DNA of 64,000 nt, taken from the NCBI GenBank assembly GCA_021397835.1, contig JAJFZO010000034.1:7035001-7099000 (forward strand). Direction: 5' to 3'. A program made the translations under genes and the position numbers. This DNA comes from Moringa oleifera. Lineage: Eukaryota; Streptophyta; Magnoliopsida; Brassicales; Moringaceae. Positions 1-13,500 of the stretch are shown here, one piece after another. A model generated the notes under the pieces. It worked only from the letters and a program-made list of their open reading frames with translations. It ran no database searches and was not told where the DNA came from. The first letter of the stretch is position 1, and the number at the start of each line of letters is the position of its first letter.

Positions 1-215
1 CAATCACTTAATTAAGCGATCTGAAGTGCTAGGACAACAGAAGATCTGCCTTAGTGGCAAGTCCGCTTTGTGTGCTTTAAAAAAAAAAGTCAGCTGTCAG
101 ACTACCACAAGAAATGCAAAAGCCCTTTTTTCTACCATGGTATATGTAAGCTCTAGACCCTAGAGAACTCAATTGATATAAGATATTAGTTTTTAGTCTA
201 CGCTTAATTCTCTAA

Positions 216-1347
216 GGCCGTCTCCAACGAAGACGATAAAACGGCATTTTGCCGTCAAAAATTGATGAAATCGTATCCAACGAGACGGCAAATTGATCTC
301 TTTAATTTGGTGCAGCTACAGTGCTACACCAAATTGGTGTAATTTTAAAATAATTTTTTTTTTACAAATTACTTTTTTAAAGGTTTTGAATCAAAGATAT
401 TTTTTATCAATAACTTAATAAATATATGATATTATTAGAAAAAAATTATACCATTAAGAATATCTCATCAAGATCTTTAAAATAAGATCAATATTCAATA
501 TATAATTTTGTCTTATTTAAATTATTATTAATAATAATTCAATTAATTAATAATAAAATTATAATTTAAAAATATATAAAAATTTAAAATAATTTATAAT
601 TTATGATATAATTTAAATTTTATATGAACATGATAAAAATAAATTTTTTTCAATTGATAACACAGTACAATAAATATAACAACACATTGACGAGAAGCAC
701 CAACTCTAGAAGTTGAGATGATAGTAGATGAAACTGTGAAGTTTCAAGAATTTTTTGCTCGACATAGGCAAACAAAAAATAAAAAGGCTCATTTTACACT
801 TCATGATGCATTAATTGAAATATTTGTGGAATCGTCATGGTAATTCAAAAAACTAGATATTGTAATGTGTTAGTGATTTTATTTTGTCTTGTACCAATTA
901 CATAATGAAATTTTAATAACGATTTGAATCATGTATGTAAAACTACTCTATCAAAAAATTATACATTATCGTAAAAATATAAATAACTCATAAAAATAAT
1001 TAAGTTAAAATTATGGTAAAATATTTTTATGAAATTTAATTGATAAATTATTGATTTCAAAATTACTAAAAATTATAATTTATTATATAATATTAATTTT
1101 CTAAAAAAATATAAATATAAATTAAAATTTTAAATTATATTAATTATTTTAAAAATATTTATAAATTAATCAATATTTATAAATATTTTTATTAATAATT
1201 ATTATTTATATTATTAAAATAATATTATAACACCAATTTAGTGTAAATGAGTTAAAGATAAAAAAAAATTAATGTTGAAATATTCTAAAAAGATTCTTTT
1301 TTAACACCAAATCAGTGTTAAATTTAGTGTATATGATTAAGATGGCC
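216..1347 (+). mobile_element. PIF/Harbinger-type non-autonomous DNA transposon
   Basis: The element starts GGCCGTCTCC at 216 and ends AGATGGCC at 1347, so its termini are short imperfect inverted repeats. It is flanked on both sides by TAA (213-215 and 1348-1350), the three-base target duplication of this superfamily. Subterminal repeats built on ACACCAAATT occur near both ends (about 305-340 and 1230-1330). The middle is very AT-rich except for a short transposase remnant. RNase H coding sequence of the surrounding gypsy element resumes on both sides, which fixes the insertion site. At 1132 bp it is too short to be autonomous. Confidence 0.8.
718..843 (+). pseudogene. Fragment of a PIF/Harbinger-associated protein (ALP1-like neighbourhood)
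   Basis: A 41-codon open stretch reads KFQEFFARHRQ, then KKAHFTLHDALIEI, then a stop. This resembles a conserved segment of plant Harbinger-linked proteins (recalled as ARHRxIKDKxAHFxLRNALIEHLW). The frame is open upstream through LEVEM. Only this short piece is left within the 1.1-kb element, so the element seems to be an internally deleted copy of a coding one. Family assignment is from memory of the motif. Confidence 0.55.
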
Positions 1348-4300
1348 TAATTAAGATTGAGCTAACAGTTACTTTAGAGACAGCAAGATAAATGAACAGC
1401 TCTCCTTTTAAGATGGGTTTAGAGAGTAAGGATGGATTTGTGAAATGTCTTGTTCCGCTTGAAACCATTGCATTGTCTTGGCACTTTAAAGATTGGGAAG
1501 CTCTTCTCCGTGGATCAAGTGATAAACTTGCTTAGTGTGGTTTCTTGTTAGGCACTATACTTTTTTGACATTTTTAGGCACAGGCGTTTCTAGGACTGTT
1601 ATTATTTTCTCCCCACTGGCCTTCATCCCACTAGTTATGATCATGTATCCTATGAATTTGCTTGATGTTACCCCAAACGCAAACTTGGCTATGTTCAACT
1701 CCATACCATACTTCCTTAATACCCTGAAAGCTTCACAGATATCCATTATGTGCACAGCCCTAAAACATCTCTTCACAATCATATTCTCTCAATCTGGTTG
1801 TGGAAATCCTTATTGACCAGCCTTTGGTACGTTGTCCTTACATTTTCCAAACTGAAAGGCATGGCTTCATAATAAAAAGTACATTGGTCAGTGACATAGC
1901 TGTTTTTATTTTTTAATTTTTTATGTATTGGATTCACAGATATTTGATTGTAACTAGAGAATGCGTCTACGAAACTCAATAACAACAATTTTGTTGTTTC
2001 ATCTACTAGCTAGTTGATCAGAAGCAATAGGTATGGATCTTTAAAGTAGGCTTGATTGAGGTTTGTCAAGTCTGCATACATTTTCTACTTTTCATTTGAT
2101 TTTTTAACCATGATCACATTTGTGAGCCACTCTAGCTAATGGACTTCATTGATGAACCCGATTGCCATCAGTTTGCCTACTTTTTTCTTGACGATTACTT
2201 GTGTTTTCGACACTAACACTTTCCTTTCCTACAAAATCGGCTTGTAAAGGGGTCAACGTAAGGGATTGGGTAATGACACATGGGTCATTGCTTGGCATGT
2301 TTGTAGTAGACACACATGAAATGTCAATGTGTTCCCATGAGGTAATCAATCAATCCTTCTAATTTTATCAATAGCAGTCCTATTCCGATCTAAACTTTTT
2401 ACCTTGAAGCAATACTGATGAGGTTCAACTTCTATATGGTTTATCCTTTCTGAACCTCTTCCCTAAGATTCATATCTTCTATAAGATTCATATCTTCTAG
2501 CTTGTAGACACCCAATTTTTGTTGTTTCTCTTCAATCATCGTGGCAGAGCACTATTAGGCCGCTTCCGTGTGACTTCCAACCTCTCCAATGCCAATAAAG
2601 GTGAGAAAGCACAGTAAAAGACTATAAGTTGCCATGACGGTCCTAAAATAATTTAATGCAAGGCTGCCATCATGATATTGTAGGCAAAAAGAGTATCAAC
2701 CACCAAAAACGTTACCTGAGTGCAACCCCTTCATATGAAGCCGTTGTAAACCATCACAACCATAGAGCTACCACTATCAATTAAACTCGCTTCAACATGC
2801 AAACCGTCTATTCAATGGCAATGACTAGAGCATTGTTGTGTTCTTCAAACACTCTTCAAACTGCTTTTGAAAAGGCAATAACTTGGAAATGGTCTACTTT
2901 AACTCCATATATTATCTCTGTCTCGGTTTTCCTTTTACAAGACTAGAGTAAGGACTAAAACTTGGGTCCTTCGAAGATTACATCGACAACTAGCGAGCAG
3001 GGTGGTCTCCTAAAAGCTAGGGCTTCTAACAGCGAGGCTAGCTGATTTTTCATTTTTTATTTTTTTAGGCTACTACGATGCGTTTGCAGTCAAGGCCCAA
3101 CGTCGTTCTTGGATTAGGCTTCGACTTCTACCTCTACGTGGAAACAAGGGTTGTTATCTCTTCTTTTATTTTATAACCACAACTCAAACTTTTTAAATGC
3201 TTAGTCCTTTATCAAACTTTCAATCTCATTCTTTAACTCGTAGCAACCCTCTATATCATGGTTGTAGTCCCCGGTGAAAACAATAATATCTGTTGAGGAA
3301 CCTTCTTGTTTGGGAGTACGCAGGACCAGGCCACTTCAATAGTTTTTTGTCGTAGATATCCATCAAAATCTATTTTTTGTTGGTATCCAGATCCGTGTAA
3401 GTCTTACTATCTTGCTCCTTCCATCTAGGTTTGCTGCCATGTGGTTCGGGTGCCTTGCTATGGACTAGTCGATTGGTTTAGCCAAGCTAATTGTGCCATT
3501 TTGGCTTCTCTTTCCTTCACGGTTTCCTCAATCTCGATTGCTTTTTCATTCCTATCTAATAGGGACACATATGACTTCAGCATGTACCATTTGTTGGTAT
3601 TTATAATCCCAATTAAAATTTCAACCTTAACCAAGGGCACTATTGGTAGGCGATTGACCATCTAAGTTGAGGCTAGCTACTGCCATGGTTCGACAAGGGG
3701 TTGCGGGCATTTTTTGAGTGGTGGAGGTAGCGAGGCTAGTCCATGATGAGATTTGGTGGCTGAAAACTTGGCTTGTTGTCCGCACGGGGTGGCTAGGGCG
3801 TCCCAAAAGCTAAATTCACTATTGTTGATTAACAATGATCTTCTGTAACTCCTTCATTTACTTTTGTAGGCATTGAACGAGCAACGACATAACAACTCAA
3901 GCATTAGGGCTTGGGTACATGTTCTGCCACCAACAGGACGTTAACAGCTAACCATCTGAGGCTTGAGCATTGGTGTTGGATCTCAAATTTTGTCTTATGG
4001 CAGTGATTTGATTGGAGGCATGTTTGTTTCTAGAGTGACATTGCTTTTCATTCAAGTTTCAACAATGGACACTAAATATAATAGTCCAAAAACCACTTGA
4101 CTTGAATTGTGATTAGAGGAATAATGCTTAACCTACAAAAAGAAATCCCTCCAACAATGAAGACAATATTTGGTACTCAAACGGATATGAGAAAACAAAA
4201 AAAAAAAAAAAATGGTACACACACCTTGTATGCGTTTTGAAGAATACTTGTTAATCAAGATCCTTAAAACTCTTGATTTGGAGGTTATTTTTATTTTTAT

Positions 4301-4530
4301 TTTAATATTATTTATAAATTAAGATTTTTTAAAATACCATTTCATATTGTTTCAAATATAATCTAATGCATCCAATCTTATCATAGTCTATTTCCTTAAC
4401 ATAACTCAATCCAATCTTGTATGTCAAACAGGAAATGATGGACCCAATTTACATTGAAAGAAAAGCCATCATTAATAATAATAAAAAACTTTTGATGATC
4501 AACCAATTGATTACAAAAAAAATTGGTGCA

Positions 4531-7500
4531 CTAAACAGGGTGAAAAGCAGAAGAACAAGGCACTTCCCGTTCCATCTCTTTATCAGGTCCCAAATACATT
4601 GTACAACACACAGAAATTAACATAAGTAAACATCCAACAAGACGACCAAAAGATGGAGATACCCTTGATGTATAGATGCTCCATAACTGTGATAAGGCAG
4701 CCTAACACAGAAATAAAAGAATCAGCAGATGTAAAAAGCAACAAGATTTTCAAAAAGTCTTCTTTTGGAAAATGATTAATATGTGAGCATAATATATAAA
4801 GACAGCAAATATCACATACAAGTAATCTAATAGATAATAAGATCAGGGAAGTGATTTTTGCTAAAACTGTTGATAAGGTTTTAACAGGCATGAAGGTAAA
4901 CAGAAAAGTAGCAGACTGAGATTGCTTTGATGGACAGCACAGCTTTCGAAGTACCAGAGCAAGCTGCTTTTACTTCTCTGAGCACAAATTATGGCGTACA
5001 AGGTGAGCAAGTAGACTATTTCTTGCAGCCTAAGATATAGATAAGTTAGATGTTTGAATTTGATAATTATTAGCATATACAACATAGAAATGTTGGAAAT
5101 ATTGTGGTGATAATGGATTTCTAGCAATATAATAGACTACAGTAGGCAATGACAAAAATATAATGACCATTCCAATTCTTAGGTTGCAAAAATAATTTAT
5201 TTTACCACTTGTATAATGAAGCCACTGTAATTTACTTTATTATATTAAATGGCAAACTACTAATCGCTTGAGGAAAATCCTAGCAACTCCGCATGCAAGT
5301 TCCTTCCATGTTTTAAATCATCACCACTTCAGTGCCAGCTTGCTCTTGCAATGCATGATACAGCAAGTAGAAATGCATATGCTTCTCTAACAAGAAATGT
5401 TATATAATCATACCAAAACATAAAGGCCAAGAGAGAAAAGTGATGCAGAGCAGAGCAAAGCAAGATAGTACCTCAATGTACTGGACATTTGCAACTTTGC
5501 TGGTTTTCTCAAGGTGAAGTCCGCGTGCCAAAAGGACCTGCAATGAAAAACACGCAATTTGACGGGTCAAATGATGTTAGAGTATGGATACAAAGACAAG
5601 CCAGCCTATCCTGCATTCATTAATCAACTCAACCATAGTTTGTAGACCACACCTCTGCAAAAAATGCCAAGATGCCAAGCACGAGCATAAGGAAAAGAGA
5701 ACAAAAGCCTGGCACCACAAATTCCTGCATCATGAAAGTAAAGCTCATTCGCCTGAAACACTCGTAACCACATACCAAGGAAGAAAACAGATGCAAAGAC
5801 CACATGTAATTTACATGTATACAAACATGCAAATACGCATACATATATAATGCTGAGTCTTGGCGGAATCTCTAACATCTACTGAAAAATTAAGTCAACT
5901 GACCAGAAAACCTTAAACAGGCCTGCCACAGCTTTAACAGTTATTAGTCAATGCTCAAAAGCACTGGTAAGTTTCAGCAAATTTCTTACGATTTATGTCC
6001 AAGCTTTACAATACAGTGAGAGATTCATATTCACTTATTTGATTAAGTTTCCACTTGCTTAGAGTATCCTAGAGATTTCAAGCTGCCAAATTTAACATGA
6101 AGTTTCATTCATTTTAGTATATGGGCAACCAGTAATATAAAATATCAAGCAGAAGAACCAAGTCTTCCGTCATGTATTTTTTAAAGCTATTGGTAAATAT
6201 TTTATTCTCTAAAAGTTGCATGCTGACCATGTGATTAGAAATGTGCAAAAAGAACTGTCAAACTATGGAAATCAGTTGAACCAACAGCATCGAACCAAAT
6301 CGGACAGTTTTTTTAAATTGATCGTTTGAGATGGTTTAAAAAATTCCAGCTGCATGAATACAGTTTGATTTTTTTTAAAACAAATAAATGATTTGATTTT
6401 AAAGAAAACTGCACTGTATTTCAAAAAAACCCAAGCTTTTTCCCTGGATTATGTTGTTTACTTTTTTATTAGTTTGCTTTACCATGGATTATATTGTTTA
6501 CTTTTCTATTATATTACGAACATATGATTTTATTTGTAGTAGTTTGTCTAAACTTTAACAAACGTTGGTATTTTGATTGATCTGTATAAGTTTTGATTTT
6601 AAAGTTCTAAGTTGATATTTTGATTTGTTAGTATAAGATTTTGCACTTCCAAATTGATTATGCTTAGTGTTTGGATTTTTCAAAGTTATAGTAAGTTGAT
6701 GTTGCTTGGTATTATTTTGAAAGTACATTGATAAATCAAATCGTATCCAATCACACTATATTTTATAATACGATTTGGTACAATTTTTGTTATCTAGGCT
6801 AAACCGCACGGTTATAAGTAATCACCAAACCACATTAATGATTTAGTATGCTAAAAAAGGGTATAAAACCAACCAAACCACACTGCGAATACCCCTACAT
6901 GTGATAGAACTTACCTCAAAGGCAAACATACATATTCCTGCAGTAGGGCTAGCCACTATGCCAAATGAAAAAATGGTGACCCTGAGAAAAGTGCAGCTCG
7001 TTACTGTCAGTATTAGTGCTCCAATGTAGAAGACAGATTTTTATCAGAGGAGAAATTTCTAGCAAACAAAAGAAAATGCAGCCCTATTTTTGAAAGGCAA
7101 ACTTTCCATTTTGCATTTGACCAATGGTATGATTTATTTTACTTAAAAAAGCAAAGCATTAATCTTACACTGTTTGATCCGATGCCTTTGCACCAGCTTT
7201 TATAAGGGAATAGCTTATTCCAGCAGTTATTGATGAAAGTAGACCAACCAAGGCTGCATATATATGGTGGCTTCCCTTAAAATTTGCATTGTTTGCTTCC
7301 CCAGCTTTGACTAATCCCACTGCCACAGCTCAGAGAAGAAAATAGAATAAATAGATAACCCTGCATATCCATCATAACAAATGCAGAAAGAGAGTTCATG
7401 TGAGGAGAAAGCAAAATTAAATGCCTATTTCTTCTTTAAAGTACATCAGCATCTCATGCAAGCACAGATCTGCTTACCATTAATGAACTTGTCAGCTTTT

Positions 7501-10500
7501 TTTTTTTTTTTTTCCCTCTGATCAGGAACATGACAGCTTATTTGATATATTAGCTAAGGATTCACTTAAAAGATACCATTACAAATGCATTGAGGTCCTT
7601 CAGCATATCATTAATGTCTTTTCAGGATTCTCCACACTTGTCCCAATAGCATTTTTAATGTTCTTCCTCCACTCCAGATGACAATATAATGGTATGAGAA
7701 ATAAACGAAACAGCTAAATCAGACAATTTTAACTTACGAGAAAGAGAAAAAAGTCCACGAATGTGTTACAGAGTCCAAAACTAAAGCAACTTCAATTCAA
7801 ATGAATGGATTTTCAGGATTAATAGAATGAAAGTCTGAGTTCATTATCTCTGCATCCTTCATTTCTTTTTTCCACTGTTATCAGTGACAGAAGATACATG
7901 ATACCAGGGTCTAACATCACAAACCCAGATTCTGATAATAGGGACTAACAGATCTGGTTTGTTATCTCTACAACTTGAGATCAGCAGTTGACTTCAAAAT
8001 CAATAACTTGAAATAGAAAAAGATGGCAATACCCAACTGAGGTAGAAGACAAGAATAGAACAAAAGAAAAGAAGAGATCGCACAATACCTTAGCAGACTG
8101 TCAACACTAACTTTTTGAGGAAAGAGTACAATTAGCATGTCATGTTTTCAACTTGGCACATTCATAAGGAGAGCAAGGAATGGCAACTACATAAATTCCT
8201 ATCAATGCCTTAATTGAATAAATAGTTCAACTTCTAACAGATCCAGGGAATCCATTTTTCGCAAAATAGATAATGTTTTCTTGACTCGCTTCTGTACCTT
8301 GTGTGGTAAATATCTGTTGGAAAGTGAAGAGCACACCAAAAAAGCTGCATGCAAGACCTGTAAAATGGAGCAGAGCAATGAGCAGTCACAACCTGGAAAA
8401 TATTTTAGCTAAATTAGTATATCAACAGAGGCCGGAATAAATAAAAAGCTGCCTGACATCCAATATCTGAAATCTTCCACTTCTCGTGCAAAATGATTCT
8501 TGCTGCAACTGAAGCCATAATTGGTGTTGTGAAGCTGATTACAATAGCCTGAGAGAGAGGTAACCTTTGAATGCTGAAAACAACAGAAAGCAAAGTTACT
8601 GGTTATTTATTTTAACCACGTTCTGAAGGAAAAGGCTTACAAAATGAGGAACAGGTCAAAAAAGAGTTTTAGGTTTTCAGAGAATAGAGCTTACAAGCCA
8701 CTCAGGATTTTTCAAGCAGAGTAGAATAACCAATTGATAGGCCTCCAATTCTAATCACATATCCTAGGAAGAAGAAATAGAACTTGCCTAGGATAAGTCA
8801 GCAAGGGAATTTAGCAAAGGAATTGGGCGCCGCATGTTAGTAAGGAAAAGGCTGTGGTCAGCATGGAATTCTAGAAGTTAGTTATGTGACAGAGAGAATA
8901 AAGAAGAGGAGAGGGGCGAAATGTGGGAAACTAATCATTTTGCAATTTTGAGAAGTTTGTCAGGAGAGACAGTCTCTCTAATTACCACCTGGACATTCTC
9001 TGTATTTTTTCTCTTTTCATAATCACAAAACACTGCCTTCATTTTAATGTCTTCATACTTCTCGTAAATACAATTTCCCTTAAGTTGTTCATTTCGTTTT
9101 CATTGATTTCATTTAGAATTGGTTCACATCATTGGTATCAAAGCAATTCTTTCCGAGAAAATGATAGTTTCAGTTAAAGAGCTATCAACACAGGGGAAAG
9201 CATTTGAAGATCGACTCACCTCTTTGCAGCTAATATGCGGCAAGAACTGGAAGGAGTGCGAGCCGAGATTCAAAAAACTTAACCGTGAGCAACTTTCTGG
9301 TGAGATCTCCAAAATAACAAGCCTGGAACATATGGTCAATGCTTTGGAGAATGGGATTTAGGGGATAGCGAAACGGTTTATATGTTGTTTCGACTGCCTA
9401 AAAATTCCCCACCTGCTACAATTTCTCCTTTCATGAACACGTCCAAAATTCTAGGGGAATCTTCATCTAATGAATCAAGCAAAGGGAAATCATCAATGCA
9501 AACTACTAGAATAGCATCTACCATGGATGGAGCTAGTGGTAACCTTCCTTGAAAACTTGAGCTGCTGATGTTCAATGGGGAGAACCCAGATGGCTGGCAA
9601 TTGGGACTTACAAAGTTGGGCTCAATGCAAAGTGCTCCAAGACAAATTTATCAGGCACTCATTTTTCTCACAGGGTTATAGAAGTGTCCACAATCCCGAC
9701 ACAAGAACCAATTCCACGACCGCTGTACTCTTTTCCCCTGCTCTCACAACCACAAATCCTACAAACCCTACCTTGGTGAAGTCACAACTCCTTACAAGCG
9801 GATGTCAGCTAAGGAGATGCAAGAAAAAAGGGCAAAAGGGATCTGTTTTAAGCCTGACGAGAAATACAGTGCAGGGCATCGGTGTAAGAAGAGCAAAGTG
9901 ATTTGGAAGAATCAATTGAACAGCCCATTCATGATGAAACGTTGGAAGATGGTCCACATTTTGCAACTCTGTGTCTTTCTTCACTTGTGGGATTTTGTCC
10001 ACCTAATTCGATGAAGGTTCAAGGAAAGCTTAATTCCAGAGAAGTTGTAGTTTTAATGGACTCGGGCCTCTCATAATTTCATTTCAGTAGCTTTGGTATC
10101 GGAATTGGCGCTACCTTGTAATCTCACCCATGAATTCAAGGTGCAAATGGGTGATGAGGATGAAGTTAAAAGCTGGGGAGCCTATCACAGTTTTTGTTTG
10201 GAGTTGGAAGACCCAGAGGTTGTGGCTGATTTTTTCCCTCTCAAGTTAGGCTCCCCCGATGTCATTTTAGGGTTTCAATGGTTGGCTACATTGGGGGATT
10301 TGGTTATGAATTGAGGCAAATTATCTCTTCAAATTAACGTGATAGGGAGAAAAGTGAAGCTGTAAGGTGATCCATCACTGTATCATTCCTAAGTTTCTGT
10401 GCATGCTATGATCTGAACCATCCAACATGAGGGCCAGGGATACTTTTTGGGTTGCGATAACTCAATGTTCTAAAGGGAGGCCCTAATGAAGAATTTGTAG

Positions 10501-13500
10501 AAGAACCAATTTCTCACCTCATGGCAGCAGTTATTGAAAAGTATCAGGATGTTTTTTCTATGCCTCCGTAAGAAACAGTGACCATGCCATTCCCTTAAAG
10601 AATGGTGCATTCCCAGTTTCAGTTGCAGAAAGGAGAGGTAGAGAGGTTAGTTGTCGAGATGCTAGCGGCAAGGAGCATCCAACCCAGCACGAGGAGGTAC
10701 TGTAGCCCAATCCTCTTGGTAAAGAAGAAAGATAGCAGTTGGCAGTTTTATGTGGACTATGATGCACTCAACAAAGCAACCATCCTTGAGAAATATTCCT
10801 ATCGTTGAGGAATTATTAGATGAACTCCATGGTGCTACTATTTTTAGCAAAATTGATTTGACATTCAAGCTACTATCAAATCCGAATGAAGGCAAAGGAT
10901 GTATCTAAAACCACTTTCGCACACATGATGAGCACTATGAGTTTCTTGTCATGCTGTTTGGCCTCAGCAATGTCCTGTCTACTTTCCAATCTCTCATGAA
11001 TGATGAGTTTTGGTTATTTCTCCCAAAGCTTGTCCTCATCTTCTTCGATGATATTCTGGTGTATAGTAGCATTAAGGAGGACCATCTCAAGCATCTACCA
11101 GTGTTTTAGGTCTTGTGAGAGCAACAACTATTTGCCACTCAATGCAAGTGTGCATTCGCACAAGCTTGTGTTGAGTATTTTGGTCACGTGATTGACGCTT
11201 TAGGGGTTTTGGCAGACTCTAGACCGGCTTTTACCAACTTCCTTATAAGCTCTAAGAGTATTTCTCGATCTGCCCGAGTACTACCATAGGTTTGTGCCCA
11301 ACTATTGTAAGTAGCTTGGCTTTTGACTCAACAACTGTAATATCCCTACCTTTACTACACTCACATACCATGATTATAGTTACACATGTAACCATATACA
11401 TATTGATATGTGTTTAAATGTGTAAACTATGTATTATTGAGAATTATTATGTACAGGTCAAATGAATTTTAAAAGATTATTGCCAACATTTAAAAGTGTG
11501 CTAGGCATGTTATGAATTAGATAAGTTATAAGGAGTAAATTAAAATTTTATAATAACTAAAAGACAATAAGATTAAATGAGATGCTAAGTCGATACATAA
11601 AACTAAGGCACTTAGCAACTTTATCAAAACCTTATACGTACCAAGAGACAATAAGTATCTCACCCTTCTTTTCACTTAAAAACCATATCTCTGCAAATTA
11701 AATAAAACCTCTCTAGCTACATTTTTTTTTTTACATGAAATTTAAGGAGAAGAAAGACAAGAAAAGAAAAGGAATAAAGAACGAAGAATTAAACAAGCAA
11801 GTTGATAGATTGAGTTAGCGTAATTCGGACTAACTTGAGGGTAAGTAAAATAAGCTAAGAGTTTATGATTATTCTTTATTCTCATAGCTAAGAAGCTGAA
11901 CTAAATGACTACAAAATGGCTTGAGTAAATAAAGAAGATTTGGAAGAGTTATAGCTTGATTCCTAAGGCTGAAAACAAAAGATATGCAGCAGAAGATGAA
12001 ATTTAGTAAAGTGTTAACTTAGGTTTAAAAGCAAATTTATTTTATATTTGAATGATTAATTTTAGTATGTGGAATATGAAGTGATAAATCAGCTGTGCGT
12101 GAAAATGAAGTAAACTTGAGCATACAAATGAGAACTTAAGTAAGGTATAGTGCAATGAAGTTATGAAAATAAAAATTCAACTTAGGCTCATCTATCGTGC
12201 ATGATTATGCTTGCAAATGTCATAATAGTGCATCTTACATACTCATAGGACAATTACAAGGTGAGGAAAGGCAAGGAAAAGGAAGTTTACATAGAGACTA
12301 AAACTTTTAAACTACAAGAGGCAAGTATAAGCAAATTATATGATTGAATGTGTAAAAAAAGATTGTATATTTGAGTTATGAAATATATTGGTGTCTTGAA
12401 TTGTTGTTTAAACATTTAAAAGTATATTGGGATTGCTGGATGAGCACTTGCATAATTAAATAAAAAGGAGGTAAACAAGTTGTGATTTACTTGATAAGTT
12501 ATGCAATTACATATATGACATGGGATACAACATTGACCAAGAATTGATGACATAAAATCACTTTCTTTGGCTATGAGCCTATGATATGGAAAATACACGG
12601 ATATGATTATGATCTCATGAATCAATACATTCACATAGAATTTTCAAAGCATTTGCTTATCTTGTCGGCCACAACATAAAAAAAAAAAAAGAAGTGCATA
12701 TCACTTGCATATATTTGTTTACGCTTGATCATTGATAGGTCAGGATAACATGTTTAGTAATAACCTGTAGCTTGGATAATATGCTTTGCATGATTTATTA
12801 TTTTTACATGTTTATACTTATTGAGTTGTGACTCACTAAATCACAAACAAATTTTCAGATTAGTGAAGTTAGAAAGTGAAGTCCTCAACAAACTTTGAAA
12901 ACCATATGGAGCACAGGTCGATGGCTCATCCTCTTCTACGTTCTCTCCTCTTGATCACTTTTGTACACTTAGTACTAGTGGAGAGTTTTGTATTTATGTA
13001 TATATCACGAGAGGATTAGAACATGTGATGTAAAAGAAAGCTTCTTTGGTTTTGTAGACCAACTTACTTATACAATATATGAATGTTGACTTGTTTCAAA
13101 GCTTCTTTGGTTTTGTAGACCAACTTACTTATACAATATATGAATGTTGACTTGTTTCATATGAAACATATTTTGAAGGTCACATGTTTATGGTATTTGT
13201 ATGTAAACAAAAAAGATGATCATCTCTATTGATGACATCATATGATGCGATAGGCGCTATATATAGAAATAAGTGAGGTTCTTTTCAACAACTAAAGAAA
13301 GAAGCAGCTTTTCTTTGGAACGAAGAAGCCACTTTTGCCTTTAAGCAACTTAAAAGGGCTATGTTTACTTTGACAGTCTTGACACTGCCAGATTTTTCCC
13401 AACCTTTTCTCTTGGAAACTAGTGCTTTAGGTGCTAGTTTAGGGCAATACTAATGTAGAATAACAAGTCCATCGCCTTAAGTCACAAGATGAATTCAGTA

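Larger units (their letters stand above)
1..3950 (-). mobile_element. Decayed Ty3/gypsy retrotransposon polyprotein, interrupted by a Harbinger element
   Basis: Read on the minus strand, pieces of a Ty3/gypsy polyprotein occur in the right order from high to low coordinates. At about 3190-3290 there is a gag C-terminal stretch with GCYELKNEIESLIKD, typical of the motif before the zinc knuckle. At 1779-1988 there is reverse transcriptase with SFVDAFSSYNQI and TYQRLVNKDF. At 1555-1782 RT continues with EAFRVLRKYGMELN and FIGYMI. RNase H starts near 1370-1550 (GELFIYLAVS) and resumes at about 1-60 (PLRQIF, DRLIK), on the other side of the inserted Harbinger element. Stops and frameshifts break every frame and I found no LTRs. 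The style resembles the non-chromodomain (Tat/Athila/Ogre) lineages, but that placement is weak. The element is dead and old. Confidence 0.75.

Noticed and set aside
3441..3665. Overlapping frames of about 70 codons on both strands at 3.4-3.7 kb
   Set aside because: They lie in the gag part of the decayed gypsy element; neither is a separate gene.
5584..5878. Overlapping open frames on both strands around 5.6-5.9 kb
   Set aside because: They are extensions of the 72-base EamA exon 5653-5724 into intron sequence.
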